Shown here piece by piece: positions 6,675 to 15,885 of a stretch of 64,000 nt of DNA. The stretch is from Bacteroidales bacterium (GTDB taxonomy: Bacteria; Bacteroidota; Bacteroidia; Bacteroidales; P3): contig JAFWOP010000001.1 of NCBI GenBank assembly GCA_017545365.1, positions 62,001-126,000 of the forward strand, in the 5' to 3' direction. The notes under the pieces are model-generated. The model was not told where the DNA came from, did not search any database, and was given only the letters and a program-made list of their open reading frames with translations. A program made the position numbers and the translations under genes. Each line of letters opens with the position of its first letter. Position 1 is the first letter of the stretch.

Positions 6675-8789
6675 TTACTTCGCGTTGATTTCCTTCAGCA
6701 GGCGGTCGGCGTGGCCCCACTTGTCCATCATATAGAGAACGAAGCGGATGTCAACACCAATGCAGCGGGCGAGGCGAGTATCGAAGTTGATGTCGCTGGA
6801 GAGCGAGTCCCAGTTGCCGTCGAAGGCGAGTCCGATGAGCTGTCCCTTACCGTCGAACATCGGTGAGCCGCTGTTGCCGCCCGTGATGTCGTTGTTGGTG
6901 AGGAAGCAGAGCTGCATCTTACCTGTGGTCTTGTCGGTGTAGGCACCGAAATCGCGAGCCGAGAGCAATTCGTGCATGATGGGTTCAGCGAAGTATTCCA
7001 CGTTCTTGTCGGCCTGCTTCATCTTCGCGACGATGGATTCGGCAGTGGTGTAGTAGCCCGACGGCTGACCAGCGAGGTCGTAGCCACCCACCTGACCATA
7101 GGAGAGGCGCATGGTGAAATTGGCATCGCTGTAGTGAGGCAGGTCTTCCTCCATGCGCAGCTTGGCGGCGCAGAGATAGCGTTCCTGCAGGTCGATGCTG
7201 TCGTAGGTCTGGATGAGGTTGGCACGCAGTTCGCCGAGACTCTCGATGAGGTCGATGCCGAATTTCACGCCCGGATCCTTGGCGTAGCTCTTCTTGTTGA
7301 TGTAGAGTTTGCGACCCTTCTTCATAATCTGCGACTTCTTGTAGAGGAAGTCCACATAAGCCGTGTAGTTGTCGTGGAACTTGTTGTGGATGGTGTTGTA
7401 GAAATCAGGCAGATAGCGTGCGTCGACATGCTCCTTGTAGTTCTTCAGCAGGGCGGCAAATACCTCGCGGTCGAGGGCCTCGTCCCATGCGTCGCTGTTG
7501 TCCTCAAATTCTATGTACTGCTTCTTGGGCTTTGCCTCGGGACCCTTCACTTCCATACCGCGACTCAGACGCATCGCACGCGTGCAGAACTCATTGGTGT
7601 TGCCGAACGTCTCCACCCAATACATGAAGGCACGCCGGTCCTGCAAACGGTTGGCATACATGCGAGCCATATCGTCGAAGTTCAGTTTGTCCTGCAGATA
7701 ACCCGTCGAATCCTGCCACTGGCGGATGCGTGCCTCGTATTCCTGCTTCTGGGTGATAATGCCGATGGAATCGATACATTTGTTCATACCGATGGAGTTC
7801 TTCCAGTAGTTAGATGACTGTGCGTACTTCGAGTCGTACTTGATGCGCACGGCCTCGTCGGCACGCATGTGGCGAATCATGATGTCCTGCTTCACGCCAC
7901 GCACCTGAGCGCGGGTAGCGTTGTCGGCATCGCGCATCTCACGAATACCATAGCTCGAGAGATAACGCTCGGTGGAGCCAGGATAGCCGATGGTCATTGC
8001 GAAATCACCATCCTTATAGCCTTGCATGCTCACCTGTGCCCAACGCTTCGGGTGGTAGGGCACGTTGTTCTTCGAGTAGGCAGCTGGACCGTTGGTCTTC
8101 GGGTCGGCATAGATGCGGAATACGGAGAAGTCGCAGGTCTGGCGCGGCCACATCCAGTTATCGGTCTCTCCGCCGAACTTACCCATCGACTTGGGCACGG
8201 CGAACACCAGACGAACGTCGGTGAAGTCCTGATAGGTCGTCGCATAGAAGCGGTTGCCCTCGTAGAAGGGTTTTACTTCCAGGCGCAGCGTGCTGTCCTG
8301 TGCCTTCACGTCCTGGGACATCGCGTTTTCCAGCGAGTCGATGAGCATTTCCTGCTCATCGACGGTCATCTGTTCGAAGCCGAGTTTCATCACTTGGTCT
8401 GTGATGTCCTTCTGCTCAATCATGAACGAAACGAACATGTCGGGATTGGGCAGCTCCTCCTCGTATGAATTGGAGATGAAGCCATTGAGCATGTAGTCGT
8501 GCTCCACGGTGGAGTGGGAGCGGATGGCTTCGAAACCGCAGTGGTGGTTGGTGAACACCAAGCCGTTGGGTGAGACGACGACGCCCGAGCAGTAACCTGA
8601 GAAGTTTACGCAGGCGGCCTTCAGCGACGTCGGACCGTAGTAGAGGTCGTTGTACGTCATCTCGAAGCCTTCTGCCTGCATCTGCTCATAGACAGCCTGC
8701 GGCAAGTTGTAAATGGTCCACATACCCTCGTCGGCATGCGCGGTGCCCAAGCCCAAGAGGGCGATGAGCGAAAGAATTGTTTTCTTCAT
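6675..8789 (-). CDS. S46-family dipeptidyl-peptidase, DPP7-like
   Basis: 704 residues, typical for peptidase family S46. Signal peptide at 1-19. The catalytic triad is visible: His in TNHHCG (about residue 81), Asp in RQTCDFSVFRIYAD (about 219) and Ser in GGNSGSPMF (about 638). S46 enzymes are periplasmic or surface serine peptidases that release dipeptides from oligopeptides, feeding amino-acid metabolism. The residue 18 positions after the catalytic serine is Gly (FDGNW). From memory of the Porphyromonas enzymes this position is Gly in DPP7 (hydrophobic P1) and Arg in DPP11 (acidic P1), so DPP7-like specificity is inferred. It follows the CotH gene on the same strand after 89 bp and has its own terminator. 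Confidence 0.93.
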   Translation of the reverse strand: MKKTILSLIALLGLGTAHADEGMWTIYNLPQAVYEQMQAEGFEMTYNDLYYGPTSLKAACVNFSGYCSGVVVSPNGLVFTNHHCGFEAIRSHSTVEHDYMLNGFISNSYEEELPNPDMFVSFMIEQKDITDQVMKLGFEQMTVDEQEMLIDSLENAMSQDVKAQDSTLRLEVKPFYEGNRFYATTYQDFTDVRLVFAVPKSMGKFGGETDNWMWPRQTCDFSVFRIYADPKTNGPAAYSKNNVPYHPKRWAQVSMQGYKDGDFAMTIGYPGSTERYLSSYGIREMRDADNATRAQVRGVKQDIMIRHMRADEAVRIKYDSKYAQSSNYWKNSIGMNKCIDSIGIITQKQEYEARIRQWQDSTGYLQDKLNFDDMARMYANRLQDRRAFMYWVETFGNTNEFCTRAMRLSRGMEVKGPEAKPKKQYIEFEDNSDAWDEALDREVFAALLKNYKEHVDARYLPDFYNTIHNKFHDNYTAYVDFLYKKSQIMKKGRKLYINKKSYAKDPGVKFGIDLIESLGELRANLIQTYDSIDLQERYLCAAKLRMEEDLPHYSDANFTMRLSYGQVGGYDLAGQPSGYYTTAESIVAKMKQADKNVEYFAEPIMHELLSARDFGAYTDKTTGKMQLCFLTNNDITGGNSGSPMFDGKGQLIGLAFDGNWDSLSSDINFDTRLARCIGVDIRFVLYMMDKWGHADRLLKEINAK

Positions 8790-8822
8790 AGTTGTTGTTA
8801 TTTTTATTGAGATTTAAATATT

Positions 8823-8873
8823 CTAGGGGTTGTTAGGGGAATTAGGGAAATTAGGGGGATTAGGGGGTAGGGT
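8823..8873 (+). other. G-run tract between peptidase and CotH genes
   Basis: A run of GGGG/GGG blocks spaced by TTAGGGGAATTA-type words (at least seven G-runs in 50 bp). It meets the simple rule for a G-quadruplex on the plus strand, so the minus-strand mRNA would be C-rich. It lies in the 89-bp gap between two minus-strand genes. Confidence 0.55.
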
Positions 8874-8878
8874 GACGG

Positions 8879-11800
8879 TTACCGCTTGTGTATGAATTTG
8901 CAAGTTGTGATGTGGCCGTTACCATCGGAGAGGCGGGCAATGTAGCAGCCGACGGCCAGTCCGTCGAGCGACAGTTCGGCATAGCCACTGCTCAAGTCGA
9001 TGGGCTGCACGTCGACCGATTGGCCTGCTGTGTTGTAGATGCTGATGGATGCTGCAGAAACAGGCGTGCTGCTACGAACCACCAAGCGACCGGCGACATA
9101 GCGGAGGAGGATGTCGGCCGTGTTGTCGGCCGTCAAATCGCTGATTCCATCGATATCTGGCTGGCTGACGTTGATGGTATAGCTGCCGATGATGTTCGGT
9201 TTGTCGATAGTCGGCACGTTCATGGTGAAGACGTCGCTGCTGCCGTCGGGATAGCGGCCAACGGTCTCGTCGCTGTTCATCGCCGTGTAGGAAATGCGGT
9301 CGCTCCAGCTCTCATCGGCAGCCGTCAGCAGTACGTCGCCCCCTTCGGCAGCCAACTTGAAGGTGGCATGTAGCTGAGAAAGAGGATCGAGGTTGTCGCA
9401 CCACACAATCAAGAATCCGTGAGCCGGAATGATGGTAGAAACACCGTCGGTCTTCTCAATCTGATACTTGTTGGGTTTCTTCACGTTGTCGCTGAGATAC
9501 ATGCCTTCAACGTTGATATCCTCGTCGGTGGTGTTGTAGAGTTCAATCCAGTCGTTGCGCTTGAAGAAGTCGTTGACGAAGATGCCGTTGGCAGCGCTTA
9601 CCTCGTTGATTCGTACGGGAGTGATGCCATTCTTGCTGAGTTCCTCTTCGGTGAGCGGGGTGAAGGTGGCAACGAGCATATTACTGCCTTCGGGCAGGGA
9701 TATCTCTGCTTCGGTGCTGAAGGTGGCGTTGTTCCGCTTCCATCCTGCAAAGCGATAGCCGGCAGGCGCTTCTGCTCGCAACAGGACAGGGGCAAACAGC
9801 TGACCTTGGAAGTCGGCGTAGGGCACATTGATTCCGTTCACATAGAGGCGGGCACCCTCGGTGTCGGCTTTCAGGCTGACAGTTTGTGCGGTGACGTTGC
9901 TGAGTTTCGCGTAGGAGAAATTCTTCAGATGACCAGTCATCTTCGTGGAACGTCCTTTCAGCTTATTCTTAATCGTGGTGGCCGCACGATCGGGGTCGTG
10001 GCCATCGTTGATGCCTTGTTGCTTCATCAGCTGGCACATGGCTTTCACGTTGTTCAGCAACTCATCGACAATCTTTCCTGAGCGGGTCGGCTCGAACACA
10101 CTTCCTGCTACAATGCAGAACGTGTCGATGAACCGGCGGCGGAACTCATCGTGTCCCATTAGATTCAGGAAGAGATTGACGATAGCTTTGTTCCAGTTGC
10201 TCTCTCCTTTCACGGTGTTGGCGGTTTTGAATTCCAGGAAATAAGAGAACGGGTCGTCGTTATGTGTGTTGAAGTTGCGCAGGGCAAAGGCGTAGTCCAA
10301 GTCGAAGCTAACGAAGCGATAACGTCCGTCGTGCTGACTGCGATAGGCCTTCATATTGTTGTTGGGCCAGTCGTCGTTGTCGAGGAACATGGTGACGGCC
10401 ATGTAGTTCATGAACTCATCGATGTCGAGCATGGTCTTCAGTTCGTCGTAGTTGCCGGCGTTATTGATGTTTCGGGCCAGGTCGAAGATGATGTTCAGGA
10501 CGGAGTCGGAACCGTTCTTCATCACCATATTCTCGAAGGCATCCAATTCATCGTCGTCATAGCCCCAGTTGGCATAGGCGAAGCTGTCGTTGTTGGGCTC
10601 ACGCAAATTGAACACGCCGCGCAGCTCACCGTTAACATATTCTATAACGGGCTGGTACGACTGCACGTCGAGGTCGATGCCCGAGCGCTGGATGATCGTC
10701 TCTAAGGCAGGATCCATAAAGCGGGCATTGTGAACCCAGATGTCGTTGCCGCCGTTGCGCAGGAGGATGGTCTTGTTACGGGTGTAGGGCTTCTGTGGGA
10801 AGAAAGAATAGTCGAAGCGGTTTTGGCCGTCGAACACTTTGCTCGCCTTCAGCTTGAACGAACGGAAGCGCTGCGAACGCGTCCAGCCGCCCGATACCTT
10901 GATATTTGCATCCTGGTTGAATAGCATCTCACCTTCGGGAGTGAGGTAGCTGAAGTTTACGGGACGGTCCCACGGTTGGTTATAGTTGCGTGGCCAGTCT
11001 TGTCCGTTGCCCGTCTTGCCATTGGTGCCGTCGCCGTCGCAGTCGAGACCAATCTTCGGGTCGGTGAAATACTTCTTGTCGCCCACGATGGATACGACGG
11101 GCAGCGTGTACTTGTTGCTGGTCTGAATATAGCTGCGAGTGACGGGAGGGCTCGGCAGGAATCCGTCCTGATAAAGGCGGAAGGTGTAGTTAGTGGTTTT
11201 GTTGACAGTGAACTTTCCGTCGGCACTCTTCTGAGTATGATCGGCGTAGGGGTCGTCGCCCGTATAAAGCTTCCACGATATGTCGTCGAAATAGAAGTTG
11301 TTCTCCTGTCGGTCACCGTTCAGGTTGAAAGCGATGGTCTGCATGTCTTCCACCGTCTCCTGGCCTCCCCACCAGCCTCCGCCTTGCTTGCCTACCTGGT
11401 CGTCGGTGATGGTGCCTTCGTAGACAATCTCCTTCCACTCGGTAGTGACATCGTAGCCACCATCGAGGATGCTCCAATAAATATAGTTGTGGGGTGTTGT
11501 ATGCGTCTGAGCGGTGATGTGGGCTTTCTTGTCGGCACGCACTTTCATGCTGAAGCGGTATTTCTCACCTGAGCGCCAGATGTGGTCGGGTGTGTAGACG
11601 AACAGCTGGGCATCGTAGTCGTTTTGCGGGTTGGCGATAGCATGTACGCGGATGCCCCTGCTGCCGTTGTAGCCCACGCCGTCGACGATGCGCTCCACGT
11701 CGCCGCTACCGTTGGCATCGCGGCTGATGAGGCAGCTGGCATCGCCGCCCTCGCAGTCACCGTTTCTGACAAATTCCTTCCAGAGGTCGGCCCCCTCGCC

Positions 11801-12439
11801 GTTTGCATTCGGTGTCGAAGGCAGGCTGCCGTCGGTGGTATACATCAGCGTTGTACCCTCTGGAATGTCGACGTTCAGTTGGAAAGAGCCCGTGAAGAGC
11901 TTGCTGTCGACGCTGACGACAGGCTTCGGCAGGCGTTGCGTGGCGAAGGTGGCGGTGGCATTGCTAGCGCCTGGAGTGGGAGTAGACGTCCATCCCCACT
12001 CGTCTTTACCGTCGGCCGTACGAGCATAGGCGGTGCGGCTCATCGCTTCCGGATAGCTTACGCTTGCGATGAGTGTTCCACTCTTGTCGCTCAAGCAGAT
12101 AACGCCTCCGTCGCAATCCAGCTTGAAGGGAGCCTGATTGCTTTTGATGTCGTCGGAACCCAACCATACCACCAAGAATCCCTTGGCAGGAATCGTGCCG
12201 ATATCGTTGGGCATCTGCCAACGAGTCAGGTTTGAAGGGTCGTCGCTCAGATAGTAACGGGCGAGGTTGATAGCCTGGTCAGAAGGGTTGTAGAGTTCTA
12301 TCCAACTATCGAAATTGATGGCGGGACTCATCACGGAGCCCGTATTCGATGCCATCACCTCATTGATGACAATCGTCGTAGCGGCACGCACGGTTGTCAG
12401 GGTCAGAGTGGCCAACAAACCAACGATAAGTTTCTTCAT
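8879..12439 (-). CDS. Giant exported CotH-kinase protein with two lamin-tail domains
   Basis: 1186 residues with a signal peptide (1-19). Order of parts: lamin-tail domain (about 20-160; INEVMASN, WIELYNPSD), short beta repeat, jelly-roll module (about 225-391), CotH kinase-like domain (about 440-800; FKLKASKVFDG, LRNGGNDIW, ELRGVFNLREPNNDSF, FVSFDLDYAF), InlB/Bacterial-repeat-like strand, second lamin-tail domain (about 945-1090; INEVSAANG, DWIELYNTTD), and a C-terminal tail (SISIYNTAGQ, GCYIARLSDG) of the type IX secretion sorting kind. CotH-family proteins are atypical kinases that phosphorylate spore-coat proteins in Bacillus; the target here is unknown. It starts 10 bp after the flippase gene and is probably co-transcribed with it. 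Confidence 0.9.
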   Translation of the reverse strand: MKKLIVGLLATLTLTTVRAATTIVINEVMASNTGSVMSPAINFDSWIELYNPSDQAINLARYYLSDDPSNLTRWQMPNDIGTIPAKGFLVVWLGSDDIKSNQAPFKLDCDGGVICLSDKSGTLIASVSYPEAMSRTAYARTADGKDEWGWTSTPTPGASNATATFATQRLPKPVVSVDSKLFTGSFQLNVDIPEGTTLMYTTDGSLPSTPNANGEGADLWKEFVRNGDCEGGDASCLISRDANGSGDVERIVDGVGYNGSRGIRVHAIANPQNDYDAQLFVYTPDHIWRSGEKYRFSMKVRADKKAHITAQTHTTPHNYIYWSILDGGYDVTTEWKEIVYEGTITDDQVGKQGGGWWGGQETVEDMQTIAFNLNGDRQENNFYFDDISWKLYTGDDPYADHTQKSADGKFTVNKTTNYTFRLYQDGFLPSPPVTRSYIQTSNKYTLPVVSIVGDKKYFTDPKIGLDCDGDGTNGKTGNGQDWPRNYNQPWDRPVNFSYLTPEGEMLFNQDANIKVSGGWTRSQRFRSFKLKASKVFDGQNRFDYSFFPQKPYTRNKTILLRNGGNDIWVHNARFMDPALETIIQRSGIDLDVQSYQPVIEYVNGELRGVFNLREPNNDSFAYANWGYDDDELDAFENMVMKNGSDSVLNIIFDLARNINNAGNYDELKTMLDIDEFMNYMAVTMFLDNDDWPNNNMKAYRSQHDGRYRFVSFDLDYAFALRNFNTHNDDPFSYFLEFKTANTVKGESNWNKAIVNLFLNLMGHDEFRRRFIDTFCIVAGSVFEPTRSGKIVDELLNNVKAMCQLMKQQGINDGHDPDRAATTIKNKLKGRSTKMTGHLKNFSYAKLSNVTAQTVSLKADTEGARLYVNGINVPYADFQGQLFAPVLLRAEAPAGYRFAGWKRNNATFSTEAEISLPEGSNMLVATFTPLTEEELSKNGITPVRINEVSAANGIFVNDFFKRNDWIELYNTTDEDINVEGMYLSDNVKKPNKYQIEKTDGVSTIIPAHGFLIVWCDNLDPLSQLHATFKLAAEGGDVLLTAADESWSDRISYTAMNSDETVGRYPDGSSDVFTMNVPTIDKPNIIGSYTINVSQPDIDGISDLTADNTADILLRYVAGRLVVRSSTPVSAASISIYNTAGQSVDVQPIDLSSGYAELSLDGLAVGCYIARLSDGNGHITTCKFIHKR

Positions 12440-12449
12440 TCTAGTCTAG

Positions 12450-14024
12450 TTATTTTTTGAATTTCTTTCCGATAATGGGGAGGCTGCTGAGCGGCAGGTC
12501 GCGCTTGATGATGACGGCCACGAAGACCAGCAGCAACAAGGTGTTCACCAGCAGGGCAGCCCAAATAGGCAGGTGGGCGTTGGCCTGCGTCATTAAGGCG
12601 AAGAGCACGGCGGCAATCAGGAAGTAGAAGGCTATTGACTTCAGCGGATAATTAACGGGGAAGTACTTCTGTCCGGCAAAATAAGAAATGACCATCGACA
12701 CGCCATAGGCTGCAAAGCCCGCCCACGCGCAAGCCATGTAGCTGAAGCGCGGGATGAACAGGATGTCGATGACGATGAGCACCACAGCACCGATGCCTGA
12801 GAAATAGGCGCCCCAGATGGTTCGGTCGGTAAGCTTATACCAGAACGACAGGTTGAAGAAGATGCCGAACATGATTTCGGCAGCCATCACGATAGGTACG
12901 ACGCGCAGACCTTCCCAATAGCTCTCGCCGATGAGGAGGTCACGAAGGATGTCCATATAGCCGATGACGGCGAGGAATGCCAGCAACGTGAAGATGATGA
13001 AGAACTTCATCGCCTCGGCGTAGGTCTCCTTGCTGTTCTTATCCTTGCTCTTGCCGAAGACAAACGGCTCGTAGGCATAGCGGAACGCCTGCGTAATCAT
13101 CACCATGATCATCGCAATCTTGATGCATGCACCATAGATACCGAGCTCGGTGTGAGCCTCCTCGGTCGAGCCGTCGTAGAAGTAGGGGAACAGAATCTGC
13201 GATGCGGCTTGGTTGAGCTGTCCGGCCAAACCCATCACAAGCAGTGGCCAGGCGTAGCTGAGCATGCGCTTGCAGGCTGTGCGGTCGAAGCCGAAGCGGA
13301 TGCCCTGCAGTTCCTTCCAGAGCAGCAGCATTTTCACGAACGAGCAGAAGATGTTGATGTAGAACACCCACACCACCTCCAGCGTGAACTGCGAGTCGTA
13401 GATACCGAAGGGATTCCATTCCAGCGCGGGCAGCACAATGAGGTAGAGAAGGTTCAGCACGATGTTCAACGCGATGTTGAAGATCTGAATCGATGCGAAC
13501 TTCACGGGCTTATGCAGGTAGCGCAGATAGGCCATCGGAATGGCGACGAAGGCATCTATGTCTACAGTGATGAACATCACCCAGACGTACTCCGGATGGT
13601 CGCCGTAGCCCATCAGATTGGACAGTGGCTGCAGGAATACGCTCACAACGGCGGCAAACACCAGCGATGTTGTGGCGACCATGCGAAGCGTGGTGGAATA
13701 GACGCGCTCGGGATTCTCGCCTTCCTTGCTCATGAAACGGAAGAAGGTGGTCTCCATGCCGTAGGTGAGCAGGATGATGAGCAGCGACACATAGGCATAA
13801 ACGTTGGTGATGATGCCATATTGCCCGCCTGACGCCGCAAACCGCTTCGTCTGGATGGGCACCAGGAAGTAGTTGATGAAGCGTGCCACGATGCTCGAGA
13901 GACCGTAGATGGCGGTATCTTTGAGAAGGCCGGAAAGAAGCCCATGAGACCCACCTCCAGCCCCTCCCGAGGGGAGGGGGGCTTGGTTACTCTTGCTATT
14001 TGTATCGTTATGATTCGTATCCAT
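12450..14024 (-). CDS. Polysaccharide flippase (Wzx/MATE-like)
   Basis: 524 residues with about 12-14 hydrophobic helices. The opening LLKDTAIYGLSSIVARFINYFLVPIQTKRF is of the O-antigen/polysaccharide exporter (MVF clan) type, with a polysaccharide biosynthesis C-terminal region. The likely role is flipping lipid-linked oligosaccharides across the inner membrane. The first ~27 residues are polar and low-complexity (APLPSGGAGGGSHG) and are encoded by a palindromic repeat of the CCCCTCCCGAGGGGAGG family, so the ancestral start may lie further in. The CotH gene follows after 10 bp. No glycosyltransferase is seen nearby. Confidence 0.88.
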   Translation of the reverse strand: MDTNHNDTNSKSNQAPLPSGGAGGGSHGLLSGLLKDTAIYGLSSIVARFINYFLVPIQTKRFAASGGQYGIITNVYAYVSLLIILLTYGMETTFFRFMSKEGENPERVYSTTLRMVATTSLVFAAVVSVFLQPLSNLMGYGDHPEYVWVMFITVDIDAFVAIPMAYLRYLHKPVKFASIQIFNIALNIVLNLLYLIVLPALEWNPFGIYDSQFTLEVVWVFYINIFCSFVKMLLLWKELQGIRFGFDRTACKRMLSYAWPLLVMGLAGQLNQAASQILFPYFYDGSTEEAHTELGIYGACIKIAMIMVMITQAFRYAYEPFVFGKSKDKNSKETYAEAMKFFIIFTLLAFLAVIGYMDILRDLLIGESYWEGLRVVPIVMAAEIMFGIFFNLSFWYKLTDRTIWGAYFSGIGAVVLIVIDILFIPRFSYMACAWAGFAAYGVSMVISYFAGQKYFPVNYPLKSIAFYFLIAAVLFALMTQANAHLPIWAALLVNTLLLLVFVAVIIKRDLPLSSLPIIGKKFKK

Positions 14025-14075
14025 ATAGTATTAATCAATTCTTTAGTCCTATCAAGTCTATTCAAGCACCCTCTT

Positions 14076-14162
14076 GTAGGGGGCAGACCCCGTGTCTGCC
14101 CGTTCGATATATAAACAGGTGAATTCGTTATTGTTCGGGCAGACACGGGAGTCTGCCCCTAC
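14076..14162. repeat. Inverted repeat with GGGCAGAC-type arms
   Basis: Left arm at 14076-14102 (starting GTAGGGGGCAGACCCCGTGT) and right arm at 14136-14162 are near-perfect complements around a 33-bp AT-rich centre. It lies in the 197-bp gap between the SpmAB-like and flippase genes. A second palindromic block (CCCCTCCCCGGAGGGG) at about 14188-14218 abuts the stop codon at 14222. Confidence 0.8.
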
Positions 14163-14221
14163 ACGTCACATCCTCCTGGCTATTCACACTCCCCTCCCCG
14201 GAGGGGTCGGGGGTGGATTCC

Positions 14222-15511
14222 CTATCCAAAGAACATATACGCGATGCAAATAGCGGCGATGACGCCAGCGAGGTCGGCGAGCAGGCCGGCGGCTACTGCA
14301 TGTCGCGTGTTGCGGACTCCCACCGAGCCGAAGTAGACGGCGAGAATATAGAACGTCGTGTCGGTGGAGCCTTGGAAGATACAGCTGAGGCGACCGACGA
14401 ACGAGTCGGCACCAAATTGCGTCATCGCGTCGACCATCATACCGCGTGCACCGCTGCCCGAAAGGGGTTTCATGATGGCGGTGGGAAGGGCGTCGACAAA
14501 CTCTGCATTCGAACCCGTGAGCCCCACCAGCCATTTGATGGCACTCATCAGCCAGTCCATCGCACCGCTGGCGCGGAACACGCCGATTGCCACGAGGATG
14601 GCGACCAGATAGGGGATGATGCGCACGGCCGTCGTGAAGCCTTCCTTTGCTCCTTCGACGAACGAGTCGTAGACGTTCACCTTCTTCCGCATCGCAGCAA
14701 CGATGAAGCCCACGATGATGGTCATCAGCAGAATCGATGCTGCCGACACACTCACCGTGTTCATCAGCACCGAGTCCAGACGACTGAAGCCCCAGATGAT
14801 GGCGGCTATGGCAGCACTCATTCCGCCCAGCGTAAGCAATATCGTGCGGTTGAGCAGGTTGATGCGCTGATAGAGCGAGGTGATGATGATGCCCGCCAGC
14901 GTGGCGAAGAACGTGGCCAGCAGAATGGGCACAAACACATCGGTGGGCTGGGCGGCACCCTGCTGCGAGCGATAGGCGAGGATGGAAACCGGGATGATGG
15001 TCAGTCCACTCGTGTTCAGCACCAGGAACATAATCATCGGATTGGTGGCGGTTTGCAACTGCACCTTCGCCTGCTCGTCGGTGAGCAGCGAGCGTTTCCG
15101 GCGCTCCTCGGTCTTCTCCTCGTTGAGCTGCTGCAACTGCTCCATTGCCTTCAGTCCGAGTGGAGTGGCGGCGTTGTCGAGTCCCAGCATGTTTGCTGCA
15201 ACATTCATGAAGATGCTACCCGTAGCCGGATGCCCTTTGGGGATGTCGGGAAAAAGTTTAGTGAACACCGGTGACAAGATACGTGCCAACATGTTGACGA
15301 CACCACCCCGCTCACCAATTTTCATGATGCCCAGCCACAGGGCGAGCATACCCGTGAGGCCGAGCGAAATCTCAAAGGCGGTTTTCGAGGTTTCGAACGT
15401 TGAGTTCATAATAGCTGGGAACACCTCGGTGTCACCGAGGAACACCAACCTGACTAATGCGATGACGAATGCAATCAGAAAGAATGCAATCCAAATGTAA
15501 TTCAATACCAT
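14222..15511 (-). CDS. Fused SpmA/SpmB nucleoside-recognition membrane protein
   Basis: 429 residues, a fusion of two nucleoside-recognition (Gate) domains that are separate SpmA and SpmB proteins in Bacillus. The N-terminal half carries FETSKTAFEISLGLTGMLALWLG and NMLGLDNAATPLGLKAM, a hallmark of SpmA. The C-terminal half carries DSFVEGAKEGFTTAVRIIPYLVAIL and GSTDTTFYILAVYFGSVG, hallmarks of SpmB. The fused form is common in non-sporulating Bacteroidetes. It is an inner-membrane protein with about 9-10 helices; the substrate is unknown. A repeat-borne promoter at 15520-15550 leaves a leader of only a few bases before the ATG at 15511. Confidence 0.9.
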   Translation of the reverse strand: MVLNYIWIAFFLIAFVIALVRLVFLGDTEVFPAIMNSTFETSKTAFEISLGLTGMLALWLGIMKIGERGGVVNMLARILSPVFTKLFPDIPKGHPATGSIFMNVAANMLGLDNAATPLGLKAMEQLQQLNEEKTEERRKRSLLTDEQAKVQLQTATNPMIMFLVLNTSGLTIIPVSILAYRSQQGAAQPTDVFVPILLATFFATLAGIIITSLYQRINLLNRTILLTLGGMSAAIAAIIWGFSRLDSVLMNTVSVSAASILLMTIIVGFIVAAMRKKVNVYDSFVEGAKEGFTTAVRIIPYLVAILVAIGVFRASGAMDWLMSAIKWLVGLTGSNAEFVDALPTAIMKPLSGSGARGMMVDAMTQFGADSFVGRLSCIFQGSTDTTFYILAVYFGSVGVRNTRHAVAAGLLADLAGVIAAICIAYMFFG

Positions 15512-15518
15512 ACAGCCT

Positions 15519-15820
15519 GCAAAGTTACGAATAAGTGAGCGAAATGCAAAAAGAAAACTCGTTTTTCTTTTTCATTTCCGAACGAAAGTAACTTCGGCGA
15601 AGCCAAAGTTCACGAAAAGTTGAGAGCAAAACAAAGAAACTTGTTTCTTTTTTTGCCGAAACGCAGTAACTTCGCGACTTTTGTCGCAAAGTTACGAATA
15701 AGTGAGCGAAATGCAAAGGAATTATTGATTATTTTACCCCGCTTTATAGCCGCCCCTTATCAAGGGGCTCAAAATCTTTTTCATTTCCGAACGAAAGTAA
15801 CTTCGGCGAAGCCAAAGCAA
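15519..15820. repeat. Promoter-bearing repeat cluster
   Basis: Two matching copies of a 32-bp word beginning GCAAAGTTACGAATAAG lie at 15519-15550 and 15686-15717, and both keep TTTG-N19-TAACTTTG on the minus strand. Between and after them are two copies of a TTTCATTTCCGAACGAAAGT + AACTTCGGCGAAGCCAAAG word (about 15572-15608 and 15779-15817). Relatives of both words lie at 6139-6257. No ORF of note is present in 15512-15919. Confidence 0.8.
15520..15550 (-). promoter_or_regulatory. Repeat-borne Bacteroidetes promoter (copy 2)
   Basis: Minus strand: TTTG (15550-15547), 19-bp spacer, TAACTTTG (15527-15520). The sequence is nearly identical to the promoter at 6140-6170. The -7 box ends 8 bp before the ATG at 15511, so the transcript should be almost leaderless. 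Confidence 0.75.
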
Positions 15821-15885
15821 TGAATAAGTGTGGGAAATCCCAAAAAAAGTTTTAGGTTTTGTAGTGATTATCCACATTTATTTCT

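Noticed and set aside
8823..8873. G-run tract as telomere-like or integron element
   Set aside because: Only 50 bp, no recombinase or attachment features; more simply a short G-rich intergenic repeat.
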